A DNA stretch of 64,000 bases, taken from the NCBI GenBank assembly GCA_041686355.1, contig JAWLDZ010000002.1, positions 1-64,000 of the forward strand, written 5' to 3'. Shown piece after piece: positions 8,929 through 16,906 of this stretch (its first letter is position 1; every line of letters starts with the position of its first letter). Origin of the DNA: DSBN01 sp041686355 (GTDB lineage Bacteria > Spirochaetota > Spirochaetia > DSM-16054 > Sediminispirochaetaceae). The translations under genes were made by a program, and so were the position numbers. The notes beneath the pieces were generated by a model that worked only from the letters and a program-made list of their open reading frames with translations, was not told the DNA's origin and did not search any database.

Positions 8929-10169
8929 TCGGAATACTCCTTAATCAGGATTACACCATTGTGGCCGCCAAAACCGAGGGAATTTGATATTACCGCTCGA
9001 ACCTTGGTCTCTATGCCCTTATGTGGCACATAATCCAGATCACATTTTTCGTCCGGCTCATCGAGGTTTATAGTAGCAGGTATAAAACCATCACGAATAG
9101 CCAATACTCCGACTATTGCCTCAACTCCGCCGGCGGCCCCCACCATATGTCCGGTCATGGACTTCGTGGACGAGACCTTCAATTTATAGGCGTGGTCTCC
9201 GAAGGCCGTCTTTATAGCGGCGGTCTCAATTGGGTCGTTGGTAGGGGTGCTGGTGCCGTGGGCATTGATGTAATCGATATCTTCGGGCTGCATACCGGCG
9301 TCGTTCAGGGCCATCTTCATGGCTCTGGACGCACCGTTGCCCTCCGGGTCCGGTGCGGTCAGGTGGAACGCATCACAGGTGGTACCATAGCCGGCAACCT
9401 CCGCCAGGATGTTCGCACCGCGGCTTTTGGCGTGTTCCAACTCTTCAAGCACAAGAATACCCGCTCCTTCTGCAATTACAAAACCATCACGGTTCTTGTC
9501 AAAGGGGCGGCTGGCAATTTCCGGAGTATCGTTGTTCTGAGTTGAGAGTGCCTTCAGGGCGGTAAACCCGGATACTCCTAATCCGGTTATACAGCCCTCC
9601 GTACCCCCGGTTACCATTACATCCGTTTCACCGTGCTGAATTGCGCGCATGGCCTGGCCGATGGCATCGGTTCCGGATGCGCAGGCGGTGACTACGGTGT
9701 AACAGGGACCGTGGAAGCCGTATTTAATTGCTATATGTCCGGGACCCTCATTGCTGATAATCTTCGGAATGGTCATAGGCGGGATCCGTCGGGGACCCTT
9801 TTCGAATAGGGTTCGATGCCCCTCTTCAATTATTTCAAAGCCACCGATTCCATTTCCGAGGATTACCCCGGCCCGCTCTGAGTCGACTTTATCAGTCTCA
9901 AGGCCTGCCTGCTGCATGGCCTGAACCGCAGCGACGACCGCATACTGGCTAAACAGTGCCATTTTACGGGCATCTTTTTTATCAATAAAATCACCGGGGT
10001 TGAAATTGCGCACCTCACCCGCAATTTTGGAGGCATACTCCGTGGGGTCAAGGCGTGTGATGGGGCCGATTCCCGATTTGCCGGCTTTTATGTTGCTCCA
10101 AAACTCATCTATTGTATTTCCCAGGGGTGTAACCGCCCCTGTACCGGTTATTACTACTCTTCTATTCAT
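8925..10169 (-). CDS. fabF: 3-oxoacyl-[ACP] synthase II FabF
   Basis: FabF elongates acyl-ACP by condensing it with malonyl-ACP. The 414-residue thiolase-fold enzyme shows the Cys-His-His triad: Cys in VVTACASGTDAIG, His in NAHGTSTPTNDP and His in SMTGHMVGAAGG. The start MNRRVVITGTGAVTPLG is the standard N-terminus. It lies 33 bases after fabG, and there is no acpP gene in that gap, where many bacteria place it. It overlaps fabZ by 4 bases. Confidence 0.95.
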   Translation of the reverse strand: MNRRVVITGTGAVTPLGNTIDEFWSNIKAGKSGIGPITRLDPTEYASKIAGEVRNFNPGDFIDKKDARKMALFSQYAVVAAVQAMQQAGLETDKVDSERAGVILGNGIGGFEIIEEGHRTLFEKGPRRIPPMTIPKIISNEGPGHIAIKYGFHGPCYTVVTACASGTDAIGQAMRAIQHGETDVMVTGGTEGCITGLGVSGFTALKALSTQNNDTPEIASRPFDKNRDGFVIAEGAGILVLEELEHAKSRGANILAEVAGYGTTCDAFHLTAPDPEGNGASRAMKMALNDAGMQPEDIDYINAHGTSTPTNDPIETAAIKTAFGDHAYKLKVSSTKSMTGHMVGAAGGVEAIVGVLAIRDGFIPATINLDEPDEKCDLDYVPHKGIETKVRAVISNSLGFGGHNGVILIKEYSE

Positions 10170-10202
10170 TCTTATCTCCTGTTGTTATCTTATCCTTATA
10201 TC

Positions 10203-10946
10203 TTACATTGCAAGCCCACCATCGACAACCAGCGTCTGGCCGGTTATGTAGGCGGCGTCATCCGAGGCTAAAAAGAGAACCGCAGAGGCTATCTCGGCGG
10301 GTTTTCCCGTTCGACCTAAGGGTATTTGCTCGGCAAGGGCAGTGCGCGCCGCATCGTTTAGTTTCTCCGTCATAGAGGTTTCGATGTAACCGGGGGCAAC
10401 TGCATTTACCCGGATTCCCCTGGAGGAAACTTCCCGGGCCAGGCTCTTGGTAAAACCGAGCAGACCTGCCTTCGAAGCACTGTAGTTGGCCTGTCCTGCA
10501 TTTCCCATAATACCCACCACCGAACTTATATTGATAATGCTTCCACTGCGCGCTTTCAGCATTGGACGGATTACCTTCTTACAGGCGGTATACACTGAAG
10601 AGAGGTTCGTATGCAGAACCGCATCCCAATCCTCGTCTTTCATTCGCATCAAAAGCCCGTCACGGGTTATGCCGGCGTTATTTACCAGCACATCTATTCC
10701 ATCTTCCTCTTTCAAAATCGAGTCGAGTACTTCTTCCAAGGCTGGACGATCGGTAATATCGGCGGCATGCCATGTGTACGCACCTCCGGCGGTACCTGCC
10801 CTTTCCTGTAATTCCGCGGCACGGCTGCTTTCAGATCGGCTCAGGGCATGTACCCGTGCGCCGGCCTCAACAAATGATTCAGCAATGGCTTCTCCGATTC
10901 CTCGAGAGCCTCCGGTTATAACTATAGTTTTTCCTGCAAAGTTCAT
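10203..10946 (-). CDS. fabG: 3-oxoacyl-[ACP] reductase FabG
   Basis: FabG reduces 3-oxoacyl-ACP with NADPH. The 247-residue short-chain dehydrogenase has the cofactor loop TGGSRGIGEAIA near residue 12, NNAGITRDGLLMRMK around residue 90, the catalytic Ser in INISSVVG and the YSASKAG Tyr-Lys motif. MTEKL and DGGLAM near the end are typical. Its start overlaps fabD by 4 bases, which suggests coupling. Confidence 0.95.
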   Translation of the reverse strand: MNFAGKTIVITGGSRGIGEAIAESFVEAGARVHALSRSESSRAAELQERAGTAGGAYTWHAADITDRPALEEVLDSILKEEDGIDVLVNNAGITRDGLLMRMKDEDWDAVLHTNLSSVYTACKKVIRPMLKARSGSIINISSVVGIMGNAGQANYSASKAGLLGFTKSLAREVSSRGIRVNAVAPGYIETSMTEKLNDAARTALAEQIPLGRTGKPAEIASAVLFLASDDAAYITGQTLVVDGGLAM

Positions 10947-11878
10947 CCTACTTCTCCTATCAGCTCATCAAGTTTCTCGCGGCTGCCGGTTGGCCGGCAT
11001 TCGATGCTGTATCCGGACTTTTTCCAGAGTCCGGTAAGCACTTTACCGGGGCCGGCTTCTACACACATTGTATACCCGTCGTTTGCAATTTCAGCCTCTT
11101 CACGGGTCCAGAGTACTGGTGATGAGATTTGCAATACCGCGTTGCTAAGTACATCGGTTGAGCTTTTCAAAATGCCGCCGGTCACGTTGGAGTAAAGAGG
11201 TTTTTTAGGGTCCTGCAGAGTATATTTATGCAGAAAATTTACAAAACCGCTGCCGGCTTGCAAAAGAAGGGGAGTGTGGAAAGGCCCGGATACTTTCAGG
11301 GGAATTACCCTTTTTGCACCGGCGGCTTTCAATTGTTCGGAAGCCCTTTCAATTGCATCAGCATCTCCCGAAATTACGGTTTGTTCGCTTGAGTTATAAT
11401 TGGCGGGAAAGGCCCCTTCGACAGTCGAAAGCACCTCATCAATCTTTTCAGAGGGCAGTCCGATAACTGCAGCCATTCCGCTCTGGACACCGCCGGATTG
11501 GAGTTCTTCGGTGGCCTGTGCCATAAGCCGGCCCCGTTCCATTACAATGGGAAATACCTCCTGTTCAGAGATCACCCCGGCATCAACGTAGGCCGACCAT
11601 TCTCCAAGGCTAAATCCGGCTGCCCCGCCGGATTCGATTCCGTGTTCCAGCAGATAGCGTCTCACCGACAGGTTCATTAGGGTTATTGCAATTTGAGTAT
11701 TTTGAGTCTGTTTTAGTTCATTTTCATTAGAATCAAACAGGAGTGCTTCTGTATCGCATCCGCAGGCCTCTGAGGCCAGCGCGAAAAGTTCTTTAACCAT
11801 GGTGCTTGCCTGGAAGATATCTTTTCCCATACCAGGGTACTGTGCTCCCTGGCCGGGGTAGAGAAAACATAGCTGCAT
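10943..11878 (-). CDS. fabD: Malonyl-CoA:ACP transacylase FabD
   Basis: FabD transfers malonyl from CoA to ACP and so feeds chain elongation. The 311-residue protein begins with LCFLYPGQGAQYPGMG, has the nucleophile Ser in AGFSLGEWSAY and the catalytic His in VSGPFHTPLL. It is the first gene of the fabD-fabG-fabF-fabZ-fabV run and is separated from fabH by 108 bases holding a probable promoter and a motif shared with the accB promoter. The Shine-Dalgarno site AAGGAGGAAGA precedes the ATG. Confidence 0.94.
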   Translation of the reverse strand: MQLCFLYPGQGAQYPGMGKDIFQASTMVKELFALASEACGCDTEALLFDSNENELKQTQNTQIAITLMNLSVRRYLLEHGIESGGAAGFSLGEWSAYVDAGVISEQEVFPIVMERGRLMAQATEELQSGGVQSGMAAVIGLPSEKIDEVLSTVEGAFPANYNSSEQTVISGDADAIERASEQLKAAGAKRVIPLKVSGPFHTPLLLQAGSGFVNFLHKYTLQDPKKPLYSNVTGGILKSSTDVLSNAVLQISSPVLWTREEAEIANDGYTMCVEAGPGKVLTGLWKKSGYSIECRPTGSREKLDELIGEVG

Positions 11879-11905
11879 ATTCTTCCTCCTTATGTACTTA
11901 TTTAC

Positions 11906-11934
11906 AGCTTATCGAATTAGCTGGTATCGGTCAA
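11906..11934 (-). promoter_or_regulatory. Probable promoter of the fabD operon
   Basis: On the minus strand TTGACC (11934-11929) is followed after 17 bases by TAAGCT (11911-11906). The -35 is good and the -10 weak. It would start transcription about 20 bases before the fabD ATG region and overlaps the shared fatty-acid motif. Confidence 0.45.
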
Positions 11935-11944
11935 CGGCCGAAAT
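11924..11944. promoter_or_regulatory. Candidate fatty-acid operator at fabD
   Basis: The right half CCGAAAT matches the accB-site half exactly. The spacer TCAACGG is 7 bases and the left half GTATCGG matches 5 of 7 positions of ATTTCGG. The 21-bp site covers the -35 element of the fabD promoter. It resembles the accB copy at 18 of 21 core positions. Confidence 0.45.
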
Positions 11945-11986
11945 ATAGGTCAAAAAAGACTTCCTTGACCGCAATGTCTTAACGGT

Positions 11987-12970
11987 CTACCAACGCAGCA
12001 GATTGCCTCCATAGGTAAGCCCTGCACCAAAGCCAGTCAGTAACACGTAATCACCGGCAGACAATTTATCATTTTCATACATCTCATTTAACGCGATTGG
12101 GATGGAAGCGGCGGATGTATTGGCATATTCATGGATATTGGTAAAGAACTTCTCTATAGGCAACTTAAGCCGATTGGCTGCTGCCTGAATAATACGGATA
12201 TTTGCCTGGTGGGGTACTATCCATCGTAATTGGTCGGATTCCATTTCGTTTCTTTCTAAAAGTGATTTTATAATTTCAGTGTTCACACGAACTGCAAAGT
12301 TATAGACCTGACGACCGTTCATCTGAATATACAGATTTTCTTGAGGAGTTTTACCTGCAGTATAAGGTTCACGTGAACCCCCGGCACGACGAATGAGATG
12401 TTCGGCGCCCTTTCCTTCCGAACCAAGTATTGAATCAATGATACCACGCTCCGGATCGGAAGATTGGGAAAGTACCACTGCTCCAGCTCCATCGCCGAAT
12501 AGTACACAGGTGTTGCGATCTTCCCAGTTTGTAATGCGTGAAAGAGTTTCGGCTCCAACCAACAGCACATTTCGGGCACTGCCGGAGGCAATCATTGCCC
12601 GTCCGGTTTCCAAACCGTATACAAACCCGGTGCAGCCGGCAACCAGATCAAAGGCTCCTGAATTGGGCAACTCCAACTTATCCTGGATAATTGAAGAGGT
12701 TGAGGGAAACCCGAGAAAATCCGGTGAAGCGGTAGCAAGTATTACCAGGTCGATTTCGTCCGGACTTATGCCGGCCCTTTCCATTGCCTGTCGTCCGGCA
12801 TGTACCGCCAGATCGCTGGTAGACTCCTGGTCACTGCAGATATGACGGGCTTGAATTCCGGTATGTGATTGAATCCATTCATCAGATGTATCTACGGTCT
12901 GGGCGAGCTCATCGTTGCTCACACGTCTTTCAGGTACGTATGCACCAATCGATCGAATATATACGCTCAT
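11987..12970 (-). CDS. fabH: 3-oxoacyl-[ACP] synthase III FabH
   Basis: FabH starts fatty acid synthesis by condensing acetyl-CoA with malonyl-ACP. The 327-residue protein shows the triad Cys in LVAGCTGFVYG, His in WIVPHQANIRI and Asn in EYANTSAASIP. The N-terminal RSIGAYVPERRVSNDEL and C-terminal GFGAGLTYGGNLLRW are family-typical. It is transcribed toward fabD but has a 108-base gap with its own downstream promoter. It is divergent from accB. The start at 12970 has an AGGAGG site 5 bases upstream. Confidence 0.95.
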   Translation of the reverse strand: MSVYIRSIGAYVPERRVSNDELAQTVDTSDEWIQSHTGIQARHICSDQESTSDLAVHAGRQAMERAGISPDEIDLVILATASPDFLGFPSTSSIIQDKLELPNSGAFDLVAGCTGFVYGLETGRAMIASGSARNVLLVGAETLSRITNWEDRNTCVLFGDGAGAVVLSQSSDPERGIIDSILGSEGKGAEHLIRRAGGSREPYTAGKTPQENLYIQMNGRQVYNFAVRVNTEIIKSLLERNEMESDQLRWIVPHQANIRIIQAAANRLKLPIEKFFTNIHEYANTSAASIPIALNEMYENDKLSAGDYVLLTGFGAGLTYGGNLLRW

Positions 12971-12999
12971 AAATCCTCCTATTTACGTGGTCATATACA

Positions 13000-13028
13000 A
13001 AGATACACACAACGACATACTTTTTCAA
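13000..13028 (-). promoter_or_regulatory. Probable sigma-70 promoter of fabH
   Basis: On the minus strand TTGAAA (13028-13023) and TATCTT (13005-13000) are spaced by 17 bases, giving a leader of about 25 bases. Confidence 0.5.
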
Positions 13029-13094
13029 AGTCGTCAAGGGGATGAAAAAGAAGTTTCAGCGCAAAGGGTAGAAAAAAAGAGGAAAAAGCATTAC

Positions 13095-13115
13095 ATTTCG
13101 GTTGACGGCCGAAAT
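13095..13115. promoter_or_regulatory. Candidate fatty-acid operator at accB
   Basis: ATTTCGG and CCGAAAT form a perfect 7-bp inverted repeat around the 7-bp spacer TTGACGG, which contains the -35 element of the accB promoter. A close copy lies upstream of fabD. Binding here should block RNA polymerase. The cognate repressor is not identified. Confidence 0.5.
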
Positions 13116-13130
13116 CTATTGTGCTAATTT
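13102..13130 (+). promoter_or_regulatory. Probable sigma-70 promoter of accBCDA
   Basis: TTGACG (13102-13107) and TAATTT (13125-13130) are spaced by 17 bases. Transcription would start near 13137, about 16 bases before the accB ATG, with GGGAGGAA as ribosome site. Confidence 0.55.
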
Positions 13131-13152
13131 CGCTGAAATTTTTGATTGAGGA

Positions 13153-13653
13153 TTGAAACCGGGAGGAACCATGAAAAAGAGTGAGATTATTGAATTGATT
13201 GAAAAACTTGATACAAGCTCTCTTGCAGAAATGTATATAAAGGACGGCGAGTTTGAACTCAGCCTGAAAAAAGCCGGAGCAGTTGTACAGCCGATAGCTG
13301 CACCCCAGCAGGTGGCAGCCCCTGTTGTTCCAGCCATGGATGGTCATATGGCGCAGGATCCAGCCGCAGAAGCCGGCGGAAGCGGCGCAGCTGCGGAAAC
13401 AGCCGATGAGAGTCATGAGTTTATCACTGCTCCTATTGTAGGAACCTTCTATAGGACTCCCTCGCCGGACTCTCCCCCGTATGTGGAAGAGGGTGATGAG
13501 GTAAGCAAGGGTGAGACTATCTGCATTATCGAGGCAATGAAAGTGATGAACGAGCTCGAAGCGGAGTTTGACTGTCGGATAAAGCGGATTTTGGTCGAAA
13601 ATCAGCAGATGATAGAATACGGGACTCCGCTGTTTGAGGTAGAGAAACTGTAG
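13153..13653 (+). CDS. accB: Biotin carboxyl carrier protein of acetyl-CoA carboxylase
   Basis: AccB carries the biotin between the carboxylase and transferase parts of acetyl-CoA carboxylase. The 166-residue protein has a conserved N-terminal segment (KKSEIIELIEKLDTSSLAEM), an Ala/Pro/Gly-rich linker at about 40-90 and a C-terminal biotinyl domain with the EAMKVMNE motif, whose Lys is biotinylated. It is the first gene of accB-accC-accD-accA, with 1-3 base gaps, so stoichiometric co-translation is likely. Confidence 0.95.
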   Translation: MKPGGTMKKSEIIELIEKLDTSSLAEMYIKDGEFELSLKKAGAVVQPIAAPQQVAAPVVPAMDGHMAQDPAAEAGGSGAAAETADESHEFITAPIVGTFYRTPSPDSPPYVEEGDEVSKGETICIIEAMKVMNELEAEFDCRIKRILVENQQMIEYGTPLFEVEKL

Positions 13654-13654
13654 T

Positions 13655-14971
13655 ATGGTAAAATCGGTATTTATTGCAAATCGCGGTGAAATTGCCGTGA
13701 GAATAGTGAGAACATTGAAAGAGATGGGAATAGAGGCGGTAGTAGGCTATTCCGAAGCCGATCGGGTGTCTCTGGCCGTAGAATTAGCCGACAAGGCCGT
13801 ATGTATCGGGCCGGCGGAGGCCAAAAAGAGCTATCTGCATAGCGCAAACTTGATATCCGGCGCCTTGTATGCCGACTGCGACGCTATTCATCCGGGAGTA
13901 GGGTTTTTATCGGAGAGCGCACAGTTTGCGCAGCAGGTACAGGATGCGGGCTTAGTGTTTATCGGTCCGGACGCAGAGACAATATCTTTTCTCGGAGACA
14001 AGGTTCAGGCTAGACAGACCGCTTTGGATGCGGGGTTGCCGGTTACTCCGGGAAGTGACGGGCCGGTAACAGACCTTGAAACCGCTGTCGCCTTTGCTGA
14101 AAAGGCGGGCTACCCGGTTATCATTAAGGCCGCCTCCGGAGGCGGCGGAAAGGGGATGCGAATCGTTCGTGAAGAGTCGGAGCTTGAGTCGGCCATGCGG
14201 ATTGCAACCCACGAAGCGGAAACCTCTTTTTCCGACGGAACCATCTACATAGAGAAGTATCTTGAGAACCCCCGCCATATCGAGGTACAGATTTTAGCAG
14301 ACACCTTTGGGAATGTAATTCATCTTGGTGAAAGGGACTGCTCATTACAAAAGAACCACCAAAAGGTTTTAGAGGAGAGCCCTTCCCCAGGTATCGACCC
14401 GGATATAAGGGAGCGAATGTGTTCGGATGCGGTAAATCTGTTTAAGAAAATTGGATATAAAGGGGCTGGAACAATTGAATTTTTGTTTGATGGCGAGGAT
14501 TATTATTTTATGGAAGTAAATGCTCGGGTTCAGGTTGAGCATCCGGTTTCCGAATATATAAGCAATGTGGATATCATTAAGGAACAGATACGCGGCTGCA
14601 GTGGAGAGCCAATGGATATTACCCAGGAAGATGTAAAGCTGGAAGGGGCTTCTATCGAATGCCGAATTAACGCTGCAACTCCCGGAAAGATTACCCGATA
14701 CCTGCAGCCGGGGGGGCGCAATGTGCGGGTAGACTCCTTCCTGTATCAAGGTTATACGGTATCTCCGCATTATGATTCACTGGTCTCCAAGCTGATCACC
14801 TATGGACGTGACCGCAGGAGTGCGATAGCACGTATGAAGCGAGCCCTCGATGAATACGTAATTGAAGGCATCGACACCAATATTGAGGTGCAGAAAAAAA
14901 TTCTAAACAGCACCCTGTTCCAGAGAGGGATCTTTGGAACCTTCGGACTCTCTCGAATCCTTGAGGAGTAG
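13655..14971 (+). CDS. accC: Biotin carboxylase subunit of acetyl-CoA carboxylase
   Basis: AccC carboxylates the biotin on AccB using ATP and bicarbonate. The 438-residue ATP-grasp enzyme starts with the biotin carboxylase N-terminus FIANRGEIAVRIVRT, has the Gly-rich ATP loop KAASGGGGKGMR near residue 160, and MEVNARVQVEHPVSE with the catalytic residues. The C-terminal domain is intact. It begins 1 base after the accB stop. Confidence 0.95.
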   Translation: MVKSVFIANRGEIAVRIVRTLKEMGIEAVVGYSEADRVSLAVELADKAVCIGPAEAKKSYLHSANLISGALYADCDAIHPGVGFLSESAQFAQQVQDAGLVFIGPDAETISFLGDKVQARQTALDAGLPVTPGSDGPVTDLETAVAFAEKAGYPVIIKAASGGGGKGMRIVREESELESAMRIATHEAETSFSDGTIYIEKYLENPRHIEVQILADTFGNVIHLGERDCSLQKNHQKVLEESPSPGIDPDIRERMCSDAVNLFKKIGYKGAGTIEFLFDGEDYYFMEVNARVQVEHPVSEYISNVDIIKEQIRGCSGEPMDITQEDVKLEGASIECRINAATPGKITRYLQPGGRNVRVDSFLYQGYTVSPHYDSLVSKLITYGRDRRSAIARMKRALDEYVIEGIDTNIEVQKKILNSTLFQRGIFGTFGLSRILEE

Positions 14972-14974
14972 TGT

Positions 14975-15883
14975 ATGGGAATAATTAACAAATTTAAAAC
15001 TGCCACCACACGGACTCAGAAAGAGAGCCGTGTGCCCTGGCGCAGCAGTGGGGTAAAAAAGACTCGAACAGGTCAGAAGAAAAGTGAGCTGGCCTATATA
15101 GATGAAAAACATGCCTGTCCCCTCTGCCACCGTCATATTGATAATAAAATCTTAAAAGAGAATATGTATGTGTGTCCGGGTTGTAATCATCATTTTCAAC
15201 TGGCTTTGAAGGAGAGAATCTCTTCAGTTGCCGATCCGGGTACCTTTAAGGAGTTTGATGCGAGTATTCGGTCGGTAGATCCAATTGAGTTCCCAGGCTA
15301 TCGTGAAAAACTTGAAAAGGCACAACAGAAGTCCGGACAAAACGAAGCTGTGAGCATCGGTACTTGCCTCATAGAGGGCCGTCCGGCGGCCCTGGGAGTG
15401 ATGTCCTTTGCCTTTATGGGAGGCAGTATGGGGGTCGCCGTAGGAGAAAAAGTAACGCGGCTGCTGCTCAAGGGTGCCGAACAGAAGCTGCCGGTTGTGC
15501 TGTTTGCTGCATCCGGAGGCGCCAGAATGCAGGAGGGCATCTTCTCGTTGATGCAGATGGCAAAAACCAGTCATGCTATTGCCCTGCTGCAAGAGCAGGG
15601 GTTGCCGTTTTTTGTGGTGCTCACCCATCCGACTACCGGTGGTGTGACCGCCTCCTTTGCGATGCTGGGAAATGTAATACTGGCCGAACCGGGGGCGCTG
15701 ATCGGCTTTGCCGGGCCTCGGGTAATAGAGTCGACTATTAAGCAAAAGCTTCCTGAGGGCTTTCAAAGGTCGGAATTTCAGCAGGAGAAGGGCTTTGTGG
15801 ATACTATTGTTGATCGAAAGCAGCTAAAGTCTACGCTCTCCTTCCTAATTGACGCTCATATACCGCGCCGGGAGGTGAGATAG
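14975..15883 (+). CDS. accD: Acetyl-CoA carboxylase carboxyltransferase beta subunit
   Basis: AccD with AccA transfers CO2 from biotin to acetyl-CoA. The 302-residue protein has the N-terminal zinc ribbon CPLCHRHIDNKI...CPGCNHHF (Cys pairs near 47 and 69), then the crotonase-like core with FAASGGARMQEGIFSLMQMA and THPTTGGVTASFAMLGN. It lies 3 bases after accC and 3 before accA. The N-terminal PWRSSGVKKTRTGQ is a longer basic leader than in E. coli. Confidence 0.94.
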   Translation: MGIINKFKTATTRTQKESRVPWRSSGVKKTRTGQKKSELAYIDEKHACPLCHRHIDNKILKENMYVCPGCNHHFQLALKERISSVADPGTFKEFDASIRSVDPIEFPGYREKLEKAQQKSGQNEAVSIGTCLIEGRPAALGVMSFAFMGGSMGVAVGEKVTRLLLKGAEQKLPVVLFAASGGARMQEGIFSLMQMAKTSHAIALLQEQGLPFFVVLTHPTTGGVTASFAMLGNVILAEPGALIGFAGPRVIESTIKQKLPEGFQRSEFQQEKGFVDTIVDRKQLKSTLSFLIDAHIPRREVR

Positions 15884-15886
15884 GTT

Positions 15887-16852
15887 ATGCCGGAATTCAG
15901 TTTTCAGAAAAAACTTAAAGAACTTAAAAAAATGGCCTCTGAAGAGCATATGCATATATACGAGGACCTGTCCAAGATAGAACATAAACTCTACGGAGGG
16001 GAAAGCGGAACTACCGCCTGGGAAAAGGTTGCCCTGGCACGCCATCCGGAGCGGCCGACTGCCTTAGATTATATCGAACGGGTGTTTGATAATTTTCTTG
16101 AGATGCACGGTGATCGTCAGGGTGGTGATGATGCTGCGTTAATCGGAGGGATCGGGTTCTTTGAAGGAATACCAGTGACCGTGCTGGCCCAGCAGAAGGG
16201 GCGCAATCTTAAGGACAACCTGAAACGCAACTACGGGATGGCCCAGCCCGGTGGCTACCGTAAGGCTTTGAGGTTAGCCCACGAAGCAGAGGCCTTTGGT
16301 CGTCCGATTATTACCTTTATCGACACACCTGGAGCGTATCCAGGTATTACTTCTGAAGAGAGGGGTATTGGAGAAGCAATTGCCCGTAACCTTAAAGAGT
16401 TCTCCCGGCTGCAGGTTCCAATTATAGTAATTGTCATTGGCGAAGGTGGCTCGGGAGGAGCCCTTGGCATTGGAGTAGGCGACAGGGTCTTTATGCTGGA
16501 GAATTCCGTCTATTCTGTAATTTCACCAGAAGGCTGTGCCTCTATCCTGCTGAGGGATTCTTCAAAGGCTAAGCTGGCTGCTGAACTAATGCGCATGACC
16601 TCCCGCGACCTCTTAGAACTGGGGGTTATTCACGGGATTATTTCGGAGGGGGAAGGAGGTGCTCATAAAGATGCCGAGAACACCGCCCGTCATATACAGG
16701 AAGTTTTGGCGCAGCAGCTGCCTATTTTAATTAATAAAAAAGCTTCTCAGTTATTAAAGGAGCGGTCATATCGCCTCCTGTCGCTGGGACCGTATTATGA
16801 AGATCAACAGGAGCGGGGGAGTCTAATTAGTCGTCTGTTTGGCAAGCGCTAA
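15887..16852 (+). CDS. accA: Acetyl-CoA carboxylase carboxyltransferase alpha subunit
   Basis: AccA is the partner of AccD. The 321-residue protein has the typical helical N-terminus, HGDRQGGDDAALIGGIG, FIDTPGAYPGITSEERG and VIGEGGSGGALGIGVGDRV. It ends the acc operon. The stop codon sits inside a 13-bp tandem repeat that continues into the intergenic DNA. Confidence 0.95.
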   Translation: MPEFSFQKKLKELKKMASEEHMHIYEDLSKIEHKLYGGESGTTAWEKVALARHPERPTALDYIERVFDNFLEMHGDRQGGDDAALIGGIGFFEGIPVTVLAQQKGRNLKDNLKRNYGMAQPGGYRKALRLAHEAEAFGRPIITFIDTPGAYPGITSEERGIGEAIARNLKEFSRLQVPIIVIVIGEGGSGGALGIGVGDRVFMLENSVYSVISPEGCASILLRDSSKAKLAAELMRMTSRDLLELGVIHGIISEGEGGAHKDAENTARHIQEVLAQQLPILINKKASQLLKERSYRLLSLGPYYEDQQERGSLISRLFGKR

Positions 16853-16868
16853 GAGCAAGCGTTAAGAG
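16843..16868. repeat. 13-bp tandem repeat over the accA stop codon
   Basis: CAAGCGCTAAGAG is followed at once by CAAGCGTTAAGAG (12 of 13 identical). The first copy contains the accA stop. It looks like a recent slippage duplication. Confidence 0.6.
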
Positions 16869-16906
16869 TTTCATTTAATTGGATAAAATGCTAAAATGAC
16901 AACACC

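Noticed and set aside
10170..10202. A hidden acpP gene between fabG and fabF
   Set aside because: The gap is only 33 bases.
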